Below are positions 1 through 6,667 of a DNA stretch of 10,779 bases, one piece after another. A program made the translations under genes and the position numbers. Position 1 is the first letter of the stretch. Every line of letters starts with the position of its first letter. Source of the stretch: an uncultured bacterium (lineage in GTDB: Bacteria; Bacteroidota; Bacteroidia; Bacteroidales; Muribaculaceae); NCBI GenBank assembly GCA_905214715.1, contig CAJMMT010000031.1:1-10779 (forward strand). Reading direction: 5' to 3'. The notes under the pieces were generated by a model, which was not told the origin of the DNA, did not search any database, and saw nothing but the letters and a program-made list of their open reading frames with translations.

Positions 1-204
1 TCGCTACACTATACTCTTGACAACTTCCCCACCCACCAGGAATATCCGCTGACCCACGATTACTCGGGAGGAGCCGGTGTAAAGACCATGAATCCCGATA
101 TGCAGGTCAGCGGGTTACCCCTTTACGATGTCATGGGGCGTAAGGTATCCAATCCGCGGAAAGGAGACATATATATCCAGGGGGGCAAGAAGATTATAAA
201 ATGA
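1..204 (+). CDS. 3' end of a secreted/surface protein with a C-terminal sorting-type tail
   Basis: Frame 1 is open from the window edge to a TGA at 202-204, giving the last 67 residues of a larger protein. The end reads LPLYDVMGRKVSNPRKGDIY followed by IQGGKKIIK. This matches the pattern of Bacteroidales C-terminal sorting or anchoring tails (type IX secretion-like: a 'YDxxGRKV' strand, a short turn, 'GIYIxxGKKxxx'). From that family knowledge I infer an exported or surface protein. The upstream 30 or so residues (HYTLDNFPTHQEYP...) show no domain I recognise, so the function is unknown. The gene converges on the minus-strand tRNA genes, with a hairpin between them. The 5' part lies outside the window. 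Confidence 0.75.
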   Translation, partial: SLHYTLDNFPTHQEYPLTHDYSGGAGVKTMNPDMQVSGLPLYDVMGRKVSNPRKGDIYIQGGKKIIK

Positions 205-228
205 TTGGTACGGATATAAATAAAAAAA

Positions 229-252
229 CTGCCTCTTTTCACAAAGAGGCAG
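229..252 (-). terminator. Rho-independent terminator of the tRNA-Val operon
   Basis: A perfect 10-bp inverted repeat, CTGCCTCTTT (229-238) and AAAGAGGCAG (243-252), has a 4-base loop. On the minus strand it is followed at once by a T-run (the A-run at 222-228 on the plus strand), the classic intrinsic terminator layout for transcripts coming from the tRNA genes. The plus-strand side lacks a T-tract, so termination of the gene at 1-204 here is less certain. Confidence 0.8.
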
Positions 253-291
253 CCCAAAAATTTCATTGTCCTTATGCGTTACTTTTATCGG

Positions 292-366
292 TGGGCGATT
301 ACGGATTCGAACCGCAGACCCTCTGCTTGTAAGGCAGACGCTCTAAACCAGCTGAGCTAATCGCCC
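292..366 (-). tRNA. tRNA-Val (anticodon UAC), copy 2 of the operon
   Basis: The reverse complement folds as a complete cloverleaf. The acceptor stem is GGGCGAT/ATCGCCC, the D-arm is GCTC...GAGC, the anticodon stem is TCTGC/GCAGA with loop CTTACAA (anticodon TAC, valine), and the T-arm is TGCGG-TTCGAAT-CCGTA. The 74-base body (293-366) plus discriminator A (292) has no encoded CCA: the next bases are CCGA. It is identical to the copy at 460-534 and lies downstream of it in the same transcript, just before the terminator at 229-252. Confidence 0.95.
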
Positions 367-459
367 GATTATCGTCTGAACAACGATGTTTTATTATCTA
401 AATCTTGCCTTAAAGCCGTGGCTTCTCAGCAATAACACCGACCGCTGTCGGCATCTCGG

Positions 460-534
460 TGGGCGATTACGGATTCGAACCGCAGACCCTCTGCTTGTAA
501 GGCAGACGCTCTAAACCAGCTGAGCTAATCGCCC
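460..534 (-). tRNA. tRNA-Val (anticodon UAC), copy 1 of the operon
   Basis: The sequence and fold are identical to the copy at 292-366: 7-bp acceptor stem, anticodon loop CTTACAA (TAC, valine), T-loop TTCGAAT, discriminator A, no encoded CCA. It is the promoter-proximal copy. The start of the tRNA at 534 lies about 13 bases downstream of the -7 element at 547-554. The gap to the second copy (367-459) holds only short imperfect hairpins. Confidence 0.95.
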
Positions 535-546
535 GATTTGCGTGTG

Positions 547-578
547 CAAAGTTAAACCCTTTTCTCCATTTCTCCAAA
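547..578 (-). promoter_or_regulatory. Bacteroidetes-type promoter for the tRNA-Val operon
   Basis: Read on the minus strand, TTTG (578-575) is followed after 20 bases by TAACTTTG (554-547). This is an exact fit to the Bacteroidetes sigma-ABfr consensus TTTG-N~20-TAnnTTTG. The predicted start of transcription is a few bases before the first tRNA. Confidence 0.8.
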
Positions 579-588
579 TTTTTTTTGT

Positions 589-596
589 TATTTTTG
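589..596 (+). promoter_or_regulatory. -7 element of the queA operon promoter
   Basis: TATTTTTG fits TAnnTTTG and would place transcription start near 603, giving a leader of roughly 60 bases before queA. No good TTTG is present at the -33 position, where the sequence is only T-rich (about 560-570), so this is a weaker call. It sits back to back with the tRNA promoter, and the two share the 539-662 intergenic DNA. Confidence 0.45.
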
Positions 597-662
597 TAAA
601 AATATTTTACCGTCTTTCATACATTCAGCAGTCAACATATTGTCTGCCACATATATAAAGCA

Positions 663-1985
663 ATGACAGAGGAATCTCCAAAAAATATAAAAATAGCCGA
701 TTTCGACTATCCTCTTCCCGACGAACGCATAGCGCGCCATCCGTTGCAGCAAAGAGACCGTTGCAAACTCCTCGTCTCTCTGCCCGACGGCTCCCTGCAA
801 GACCGCACGTTTGCCGAACTGCCCGAGCTGATGTCCGGTCCGGGAATGACCGTCTTCAACAACACACGCGTTATCCATGCGCGCCTGCCGTTCAGACGCG
901 CCACAGGGGCCGCGATAGAGATTTTCCTGCTCGAACCATTGGTTCCCGAGGATTACGTGTTGGTGTTCCAGACTCGCTCCGAATGCGAATGGAGCTGCAT
1001 GGTCGGCAACCTGAAGAAATGGAAAGAGGAATTTCTGGAACGTGAACTCACACTTACCGACGGATCCAAGACAAAACTTCGCGCATGGCTCGGCGAGCCA
1101 TGCGGAGGAAATTCCCGACGCATCCGATTCACATGGGACAATCCGGAACTGGCCTTCGCCTCGATCGTGGAGGCGGCAGGCAGGATACCCATACCCCCTT
1201 ATCTGAAACGCGACACCGAAGAGTGCGACGAGACCGACTATCAGACCGTATACAGCAAGATAAAAGGGAGTGTGGCCGCCCCGACGGCGGGCCTTCATTT
1301 CACCCCTGAAGTTATGGATGGACTCCGGGCCCAAGGGCAACTTCTGCGCGAGGTTACACTGCACGTCGGAGCCGGAACTTTCCAGCCTGTCAAAAGCGAC
1401 CTGATAGGGGAACACCCCATGCACACCGAGACTTTCAGCGTAACGGCGCAATTCCTGCGCGAGCTCGCCGACCGTGTGGAAAGGCGCGGAGAGGGAGGGG
1501 GAGTGATAACGGCCGTCGGCACCACTTCAGTGCGCACCCTCGAGACCCTGCCATATTTAGGCAGGAAGATAGCCCGCGCCGCCGCTTGCGGCCAAGAGCC
1601 CGATGCCGCTTCGCTCCATATGGAGCAGTGGGAGGGTTACAGCGACCCGGTGGAGCCGGCCGACACTCCGCGCTGGCTGAGAGCCCTCGCCGACCACGCC
1701 GATAAATCGGGCGGCAGCATTCAGGCCTCTACGGCCATCATGATCGCACCTGGATTCAGATGGAACATAGTCGGGAGGATGGTAACCAATTTCCATCAGC
1801 CCAGCTCCACGCTGCTCCTGCTTGTATCATCGTTCATGGAACCGGGGCGGCGACCTGACGACGACGGCGGCAAACCGCAATGGCGCGTGGCCTACGACCA
1901 TGCCTTGAAGAGCGGATACCGTTTTCTGTCGTATGGAGACGCCTGCCTGCTATACCCACGCGAAGATGTCGGCTCCCGGGATTGA
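663..1985 (+). CDS. queA: S-adenosylmethionine:tRNA ribosyltransferase-isomerase
   Basis: QueA transfers and rearranges the ribosyl part of AdoMet onto preQ1 at wobble position 34 of tRNA (Asp, Asn, His, Tyr), making epoxyqueuosine. It is cytoplasmic. Family motifs appear in order: FDYPLPDERIARHP (14-27), FNNTRVIHARLP (65-76), KGSVAAPTAGLHFT (201-214), LHVGAGTFQPVK (233-244), GTTSVRTLETL (286-296) and NFHQPSSTLLLLVSSF (376-391). At 440 residues it is longer than the enterobacterial enzyme (about 356). The extra length lies mainly between GTTSVRTLETL and the APGFRW segment (residues 297-362), an insertion I associate with Bacteroidetes QueA. It is the first gene of the operon, with the next coding region starting inside its 3' end. 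The neighbouring tRNA genes are tRNA-Val, which is not a QueA substrate, so that adjacency is probably incidental. Confidence 0.95.
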   Translation: MTEESPKNIKIADFDYPLPDERIARHPLQQRDRCKLLVSLPDGSLQDRTFAELPELMSGPGMTVFNNTRVIHARLPFRRATGAAIEIFLLEPLVPEDYVLVFQTRSECEWSCMVGNLKKWKEEFLERELTLTDGSKTKLRAWLGEPCGGNSRRIRFTWDNPELAFASIVEAAGRIPIPPYLKRDTEECDETDYQTVYSKIKGSVAAPTAGLHFTPEVMDGLRAQGQLLREVTLHVGAGTFQPVKSDLIGEHPMHTETFSVTAQFLRELADRVERRGEGGGVITAVGTTSVRTLETLPYLGRKIARAAACGQEPDAASLHMEQWEGYSDPVEPADTPRWLRALADHADKSGGSIQASTAIMIAPGFRWNIVGRMVTNFHQPSSTLLLLVSSFMEPGRRPDDDGGKPQWRVAYDHALKSGYRFLSYGDACLLYPREDVGSRD

Positions 1986-3114
1986 GATCGAGCTTCCATG
2001 CTCGAAGAGCATAGCCCTGCGTGCGCTCACATTGCGCTATTCCACCGGGCTCGACATACCTCTGCATGGTATGACTCCCTGTAAGGATATCGATGAGATG
2101 GAGCGTGGTCTGCGCCTTCTCGCCGGAGCGCATGAAGGAGACCGCATACGGATCGTGATCAGCGAAGGGGCGGCCCCTTTCCGATTCCTGACCGCACTCG
2201 CGGCCTCCACACCCGGTGTGAAGAGCATGATCATACCCGGAAACCGGTTGGCTGAACGCCCGATAGGGCAACTCGTTGAGGCGTTGCGCCGCGCAGGAGC
2301 CGAAATCACCCTTCTCCGTGACGGGATACTCGACATTACCGGCCGAAAGATAGCGGGAGGAATGGTTGAGATAGACAATTCCATAAGCTCTCAGTTCGAA
2401 TCGGCGCTTCTTCTCGCCTCTCCGCTATGGGAAAGAGGATTGTCGCTTCCTGAACCCGACCTGCGGGAACCTTCGGCGCCATACAGGATGATGACACGCC
2501 GCATGCTCGATATATTCAAATCGCATCCCGACTCGTTCCTGATAGAGGGGGACTGGAGCGCGGCGTCCTATTTCTTCGAGGCACGCATGATCGCCGCCGC
2601 CATGGGGAGAACATTGCGTTTCAGCTTTCCGTCGCTCGGCCCGGCGGCCGAGTCGCTGCAGGGCGACAGCCGCATCGCGGACTTCACCGAAGAGATAATG
2701 GCCACCGTAGGGGTGTTTACCGCCGACATGCGATCCACACCCGACCTCGTGCCGGCCTTAGCCGTGGGTTGCGCCATCAGCGGAAAGGGATTCCGCTTCA
2801 GCGGCACAGCCAACCTGCGCCATAAGGAATCAGACCGCATAGAAGCACTCGCGATGGAGCTGGGACGCCTCGGATACCGACTCGACATATCGGAAGAAAA
2901 CGGCACCACCATAAGCTGCGACGGCGTGAGGAGAAGGGCAACGAACGGGAACATAACCATAAACCCGCACGGCGACCATCGCATGGCAATGGCGTTCGCC
3001 ATGGCAAAAACCGCCATCCCGGATGTTATTATAGAGACCCCCGGGGTGGTGGAGAAGTCCTTCCCGGGATTCTGGCAAGAAACGGCGAAAATACCGCAGT
3101 TATCCACAACATGA
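1933..3114 (+). CDS. aroA: 3-phosphoshikimate 1-carboxyvinyltransferase (EPSP synthase)
   Basis: EPSP synthase joins phosphoenolpyruvate to shikimate-3-phosphate, the sixth step of the shikimate pathway. With the ATG at 1933 (393 residues) the recognisable motifs are LPCSKSIALR (21-30, PEP/S3P lysine and arginine), ERPI (108-111), SSQFESALLLASPL (152-165), EGDWSAASYF, STPDLVPALAV with the catalytic Asp near 271, HKESDR (297-302), GDHRMAMAF (347-355) and EKSFPGFW (374-381). The usual NAGTxxR loop reads EGAAPFR here, which is atypical. The start is uncertain. ATG 1933 keeps a family-like first strand but overlaps queA by 53 bases. ATG 1966 overlaps by 20 and leaves only 12 residues before SKS. 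At 383-393 residues it is shorter than E. coli AroA (427). The stop overlaps the next start as ATGA. Confidence 0.9.
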   Translation: METPACYTHAKMSAPGIEIELPCSKSIALRALTLRYSTGLDIPLHGMTPCKDIDEMERGLRLLAGAHEGDRIRIVISEGAAPFRFLTALAASTPGVKSMIIPGNRLAERPIGQLVEALRRAGAEITLLRDGILDITGRKIAGGMVEIDNSISSQFESALLLASPLWERGLSLPEPDLREPSAPYRMMTRRMLDIFKSHPDSFLIEGDWSAASYFFEARMIAAAMGRTLRFSFPSLGPAAESLQGDSRIADFTEEIMATVGVFTADMRSTPDLVPALAVGCAISGKGFRFSGTANLRHKESDRIEALAMELGRLGYRLDISEENGTTISCDGVRRRATNGNITINPHGDHRMAMAFAMAKTAIPDVIIETPGVVEKSFPGFWQETAKIPQLSTT

Positions 3115-3923
3115 ATATACTTGGTTATCCTTTTTTTCAGAACGCCCTCGCAGGCACCACCATAATATCCGTGGTATCGGCCATATTGGGCACATATATC
3201 GTAACCCGCCGCCAGGTATTCGTTACAGGTGGCATAACCCACGCCTGCTTCGGAGGATTGGGATTGGGTTACTGGCTCGGCGTAAGCCCCATGTGGATGG
3301 CGGCTCTGTTTGCCGTGGCCGGAAGTCTCGGCATAGAGGGAATGTCGCATTCACCGCGCATAAGACGCGACACAGCCATAGCCGTCATATGGGCTTTGGG
3401 AATGTCGTTAGGTATATTGTTCGTGTTCCTCAGCTCGGGATTCGTGCCCGACCTGAACTCGTTCCTGTTCGGGAACGTGCTTACCATAACACGCGCCGAC
3501 CTACTGCTGTTTACCATATACACTGCGGTTACGGCCGTATTCTTCTATCTCTTCAAGGATATCATATTGGCCGTGAGTTTCGACGAGGCTTTCGCCCGCA
3601 CACGCCATCTGCCGGTAAGCTTTGTGAATATAAGCATGACCATTCTGGTCTCTCTCGGCATAGTCTTGTGCATACGTATGGTAGGTATAATGCTGCTGAT
3701 GTCGCTGATATCGCTTCCGCAGATCACAGCCGAAAACCACAATACGAGATACATGCCCATCATGTGGTGGTCCATGGCGACAGCCCTCGTAGGCTGCATC
3801 GGCGGCCTTTTCGCCGCCACATGGCTCGAGGTTCCGGCCTCGGCCACGATAGTGCTGCTTCTTGTAGCCATTTATCTCATAAGCCGCTTATTCAACCATC
3901 CGTTCCGTTTATCACGCCCATGA
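3111..3923 (+). CDS. Metal ABC transporter permease, ZnuB/MntB (ABC-3) family
   Basis: This is an integral inner-membrane permease of the ABC-3 family, which with a separate ATPase and metal-binding lipoprotein imports zinc, manganese or iron. At 270 residues it has the family's usual length. There are seven to eight hydrophobic segments, roughly at 14-32, 43-75, 90-110, 129-150, 170-190, 191-206, 218-238 and 243-262. Family-like motifs are TGGITHACFGGLGLGYWLG (39-57), RRDTAIAVIWALGMSLGILF (85-104), SFLFGNVLTIT (117-127) and GIMLLMSLISLPQITAE (192-208). The start overlaps the aroA stop by ATGA and its own stop overlaps the next start the same way, so translation is probably coupled. No ATPase or binding protein is in the window, so partners must be encoded elsewhere. 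The metal cannot be told from sequence alone; zinc is most likely by similarity. Confidence 0.88.
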   Translation: MNILGYPFFQNALAGTTIISVVSAILGTYIVTRRQVFVTGGITHACFGGLGLGYWLGVSPMWMAALFAVAGSLGIEGMSHSPRIRRDTAIAVIWALGMSLGILFVFLSSGFVPDLNSFLFGNVLTITRADLLLFTIYTAVTAVFFYLFKDIILAVSFDEAFARTRHLPVSFVNISMTILVSLGIVLCIRMVGIMLLMSLISLPQITAENHNTRYMPIMWWSMATALVGCIGGLFAATWLEVPASATIVLLLVAIYLISRLFNHPFRLSRP

Positions 3924-4717
3924 TAATAAAAGTTTCCGACCCGGCCCATGAAGGACTGCGGCCATATCTCGGCCTTACCGACGCTCAGCTGCGCAACCGT
4001 CTCGTCCCCTGGGAGGCCCTGATGATAGTGGAGAGCCCCAAGGTAATACGAACCGCTCTCAACGCCGGATGCGTCCCCGTGTCGCTGCTGTGCGAACAGA
4101 AGCATATCGAGGGGGATGCGCGCGACATTGTTGAGGCTATGGGAGACCGGCCCGTATACACCGGCGACCGTGAACTGCTTGCGGGGCTTACAGGCTACAC
4201 ACTTACCCGTGGAGTACTTTGCGCCATGCGTCGCCCCGAGCCCCCTGCACCCGATGAACTATGCCGTAACGCTCGTCGCTTAGGGGTAATCGCCGATGTG
4301 TGTGACACTACCAACATAGGCTCCATATTCCGCTCGGCGGCCGCCTTGGGACTGGATGGTCTTGTCCTGACCGAAGGAAGCTGCGACCCTCTGAACCGAC
4401 GGTCGATAAGGGTATCGATGGGCACGGTATTCCAGGTGCCCTGGTGCCGCATAACAGATCCATCGGAATTGCGCCGACACGGCTTTCAGACGGCGGCTCT
4501 GGCGTTGCGCGACCGCTCGGTAAGCATAGCCGACCCGAGGCTGAAGAAAATAGAGAGGCTGGCCATGATGCTCGGCACCGAAGGCGACGGACTCCCGGCG
4601 CGGATGATAGATGAGGCCGACTGGGTGGTGAAAATACCTATGTTCAACGGCGTGGATTCACTGAATGTAGGGTCGGCGGCCGCCATCGCCTTCTGGGAAC
4701 TGAGAGTAAGGGAATAA
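3920..4717 (+). CDS. SpoU/TrmH-family RNA 2'-O-methyltransferase
   Basis: This is a SPOUT-fold enzyme that uses AdoMet to methylate a ribose 2'-OH in tRNA or rRNA. The C-terminal catalytic domain has all three SpoU motifs: NIGSIFRSAAALG (132-144, with the catalytic-type Asn and Arg), MLGTEGDGLP (217-226) and IPMFNGVDSLNVGSAAAIA (239-257). These form the trefoil knot that binds AdoMet. The first 115 residues form an N-terminal substrate domain (L30e-like in this family, not certain here). The ATG at 3920 was chosen because it overlaps the permease stop as ATGA and yields a normal 265-residue protein. The frame stays open far upstream inside the permease gene, but that part is a shadow. It is the last gene of the operon. 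The exact RNA target cannot be assigned. Confidence 0.9.
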   Translation: MIIKVSDPAHEGLRPYLGLTDAQLRNRLVPWEALMIVESPKVIRTALNAGCVPVSLLCEQKHIEGDARDIVEAMGDRPVYTGDRELLAGLTGYTLTRGVLCAMRRPEPPAPDELCRNARRLGVIADVCDTTNIGSIFRSAAALGLDGLVLTEGSCDPLNRRSIRVSMGTVFQVPWCRITDPSELRRHGFQTAALALRDRSVSIADPRLKKIERLAMMLGTEGDGLPARMIDEADWVVKIPMFNGVDSLNVGSAAAIAFWELRVRE

Positions 4718-4752
4718 ATAAGAGAACTGCAAATCGGAATCGAAATGCAAAA

Positions 4753-4783
4753 AAAGACCGGGACCTCGACGGTTCCGGCCTTT
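4753..4783. terminator. Bidirectional intrinsic terminator between convergent genes
   Basis: CCGGGACC (4758-4765) pairs with GGTTCCGG (4771-4778), with one G-T pair and loop TCGAC. After a single mismatch the stem continues as AAAG/CTTT. The minus-strand side is followed directly by a run of seven T (the A-run at 4749-4755), so it terminates the peptidase gene well. On the plus side the stem ends in TTT, with more T-rich DNA from 4792. It lies 36 bases after the methyltransferase stop. Confidence 0.75.
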
Positions 4784-4858
4784 CGCGATATGTGTTTTTC
4801 TTTTGGTTTCCTTTCATCCCCCGTATATTGCCGAAGGAAGAAAAAGGAGAGATAAGGG

Positions 4859-6085
4859 TCAGAGTTTAAGTTTCTTGGCTGTGTCTTTGGGTAGCGCGGC
4901 ACGGTTCAGGGTCACGCTGATGGTCTTGTCGAGGAAGAAGGGTTCGGATACATAGATGTAGCCGTTGTAAAGCTGGTTGGTATCCCACGAGTTTTTCACC
5001 TTGTAGTAACGGTTCCCCTCCTGGTCGGTCGCGATGCCCACGATTGTCATTCCGTGGTCGTCGGTTGTCTCCTGACGGTCGAAACCCTCCTGACGGCTTT
5101 CCTGGGTAACGGTTTTCTCTTTCACCGGACCGTGGATATCGAAACGCTTCTTCTCGCGATCCTTATCGGAAAGCTGCACCCAGCGGCTCAGTTCGGTGCC
5201 TTCCATATCGGCCTCCTCTTTCTCTTCGGGCAGCAGCGCATAGCCGTTGCGCCACTGGAAACCACCCTCCGAAACGTCGGCGGCCCAGCCTACCGTGTAA
5301 CCTTTATCTATGGCATTGTCCACGGCGGCCTTCATATCTTCGAGAGGCACGTTATAGCTATCTTCCCAAAGCCAGTTGTCGGCTATCTCGAGAGCGAACG
5401 GCTCGTAGAAAGGATGATGGGTGAAACTGGTTATCGACACGAAATCATCGGGCACTATACCCATCTCCTTGGCGAAAGACTGAGGGGTATAGGTCTTTCC
5501 GTTATACTGGAAAGTCTCCGGCACCTTGCCCAGATATGCGTCGAGAATGGCTGTGAAACCGTCGAGCCACGCGGTGCTGAGGCGTTTGTTGCCATTGCGG
5601 TTTATACCGTCGAGATATCCCTGAAGGGCATCGGCCATCTCATAGTGGGAATGTTTCTTCTCGCCGTAGTTCAGGCCGGGATACGCCTCTTCGGGCATAG
5701 CTCCGTATTTGTCCATCACATATAGCACATCGGCGAAACTGCCTCCCTGGGCGAAGTTTATTTTACCGTTGGTGCGTATATATTTCTTGGCCTTGTCTAT
5801 ATAAGCCTGGCGCACGGTATACATTTCGGATATATCAAGCTCCGGGCCACCCTTGCGCATAATTTCGTCTTCAATGATCGAGGTGCCGGAAAAACACCAG
5901 CATGTTCCCGACTTATTCTGGTCTTTGACCGAAGTGGTCGGAAGTATCTTGACATCGGTGAACTTGAAACCGGTGGAATCGGGCACCACGATTTCGGGGT
6001 CGTCCGAAGCGGGCGCAGGCATGCCGAGGGCCGAAGCGGTGAGAGCCGAAACTGCGGCCAGCAGCGAAAGGGTCTGTTTTTTCAT
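4859..6085 (-). CDS. Exported C1-family cysteine peptidase, bleomycin hydrolase/aminopeptidase C-like
   Basis: This is a papain-fold (C1B) cysteine peptidase of 408 residues. The active site is complete: Gln56 and Cys62 in QNKSGTCWCF, His344 in DDHGMTIVG and Asn365 in VKNSWDTN. The long middle section (about 150-340) matches the insert that makes bleomycin hydrolase/PepC ring-shaped and aminopeptidase-like. Unlike cytoplasmic PepC it begins with a signal peptide (MKKQTLSLLAAVSALTASAL, then GMPAPAS), so it is probably periplasmic or secreted. No lipobox Cys is seen. Such exported PepC-like enzymes are common in gut Bacteroidales, where they are thought to trim peptides. It is a single-gene unit, convergent with the methyltransferase operon and divergent from rnpA. 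The start is fixed by the signal peptide and by the promoter 65 bases upstream. Confidence 0.9.
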   Translation of the reverse strand: MKKQTLSLLAAVSALTASALGMPAPASDDPEIVVPDSTGFKFTDVKILPTTSVKDQNKSGTCWCFSGTSIIEDEIMRKGGPELDISEMYTVRQAYIDKAKKYIRTNGKINFAQGGSFADVLYVMDKYGAMPEEAYPGLNYGEKKHSHYEMADALQGYLDGINRNGNKRLSTAWLDGFTAILDAYLGKVPETFQYNGKTYTPQSFAKEMGIVPDDFVSITSFTHHPFYEPFALEIADNWLWEDSYNVPLEDMKAAVDNAIDKGYTVGWAADVSEGGFQWRNGYALLPEEKEEADMEGTELSRWVQLSDKDREKKRFDIHGPVKEKTVTQESRQEGFDRQETTDDHGMTIVGIATDQEGNRYYKVKNSWDTNQLYNGYIYVSEPFFLDKTISVTLNRAALPKDTAKKLKL

Positions 6086-6109
6086 AGTCAGGTCTTGTAT
6101 TGGAATATT

Positions 6110-6141
6110 ATGTTTGATTTAAAATACCATGTTTGATTTAA
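6110..6141. repeat. Two 13-bp direct repeats in the peptidase leader
   Basis: ATGTTTGATTTAA occurs exactly at 6110-6122 and 6129-6141, a period of 19 bases (about two helical turns). On the minus strand both copies (TTAAATCAAACAT) fall between the predicted transcription start near 6143 and the peptidase start at 6085. They are candidate operator half-sites or a leader RNA element. A plain local duplication is also possible. Confidence 0.6.
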
Positions 6142-6149
6142 TATGAAGA

Positions 6150-6157
6150 CAAAGATA
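6150..6157 (-). promoter_or_regulatory. -7 element of the C1 peptidase promoter
   Basis: TATCTTTG on the minus strand is an exact TAnnTTTG. Transcription would start near 6143, leaving a leader of about 58 bases that carries the 13-bp repeats. No clear TTTG lies at -33. That position falls on the -7 region of the opposite promoter at 6169-6176. Confidence 0.6.
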
Positions 6158-6168
6158 AGATTTTTTTG

Positions 6169-6176
6169 TAATTTTG
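6169..6176 (+). promoter_or_regulatory. -7 element of the rnpA operon promoter
   Basis: TAATTTTG fits TAnnTTTG, with transcription expected from about 6182. This decides the rnpA start: the upstream in-frame ATG at 6143 would lie before the transcription start, so the ATG at 6200 is used. The -33 position is not a clear TTTG. Confidence 0.6.
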
Positions 6177-6199
6177 CCTATCAGGTTGCTCAAAGAATT

Positions 6200-6667
6200 A
6201 TGAAAAGTGCAATAGACCATAACCCCATAGCCCTGCAAGAGCATAAACCCCTTACCTTGGGGAAGAGCAGCAAGCTGCGTCATCGCACGCTTGTAGAGGG
6301 GGTGTTCGCCGACGGCAAAGGTGTATATGAATTTCCGCTCCGCGTGGTCTGGAGGGCTTTGACAACCGAAGAACTCGACAGCGCGTTCCGCGACCATCGC
6401 CCCGACCGCATAGGGAAGGTGCAGATGCTCATAACGGTGCCGAAGAAGAAACGGCGTCATGCCGTAGACCGCGTGCTTGTGCGCCGCCGCATACGCGAGT
6501 CGTTCCGCCTGTGTCGCCGGGAACTGGAAGAGGCTCTGGAAAAGGGACACCCGGATATCCGCACACTATCGATGGCGATAATTTACCAAAGCAACGAGAA
6601 CCTGCCTTACGGAACTATAGAGAAGGCCATGGCGAGATCTCTAACCAAAATCATGCGCCGACTATGA
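6200..6667 (+). CDS. rnpA: Ribonuclease P protein component
   Basis: RnpA is the small basic protein subunit that helps the catalytic RNA of RNase P cut 5' leaders from pre-tRNAs. From the ATG at 6200 it has 155 residues. LTLGKSSKLRHRTLVEGVF (18-36) is the usual N-terminal start of the family fold, followed by FPLRVVWRAL (45-54) and QMLITVPKKKRRHAVDR (75-91). The RNR signature then reads RVLVRRRIRESFR (91-103). The signature's Asn is Val here and its Lys is Arg, while the other arginines and the Glu are kept. ATG 6200 was preferred to ATG 6143 because the promoter -7 lies at 6169-6176 and the extra 19 residues do not look like the family. The stop overlaps the yidD start as ATGA. The order rnpA-yidD is widely conserved in bacteria. 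Confidence 0.92.
   Translation: MKSAIDHNPIALQEHKPLTLGKSSKLRHRTLVEGVFADGKGVYEFPLRVVWRALTTEELDSAFRDHRPDRIGKVQMLITVPKKKRRHAVDRVLVRRRIRESFRLCRRELEEALEKGHPDIRTLSMAIIYQSNENLPYGTIEKAMARSLTKIMRRL

Larger units (their letters stand above)
288..538 (-). repeat. 83-bp direct repeat pair containing the two tRNA-Val genes
   Basis: Bases 288-370 and 456-538 are the same sequence. The identity covers the whole tRNA plus a few flanking bases on each side (TCGGT before, GATT after). The offset is 168 bases and the intervening spacer is unique. This looks like a simple gene duplication kept identical by selection or gene conversion. Confidence 0.9.

Noticed and set aside
588..1451. Minus-strand open frame of 287 codons
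   Set aside because: It lies opposite queA, which is unambiguous, and has no recognisable domain; long antisense frames are common in GC-rich genes.
663..1985. Link between queA and the adjacent tRNA genes
   Set aside because: The tRNAs are tRNA-Val(UAC), which lack the G34 that QueA acts on.
3293..3919. Long open frame upstream of the methyltransferase start
   Set aside because: It runs through the permease gene in another frame. The family-like protein starts at the ATGA overlap at 3920.
5054..5725. Plus-strand open frame of 223 codons
   Set aside because: It is antisense to the C1 peptidase, whose active-site motifs prove the minus frame.
6143..6199. N-terminal extension of rnpA from ATG 6143
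   Set aside because: The promoter -7 box lies inside it (6169-6176) and the 19 extra residues do not resemble the family.
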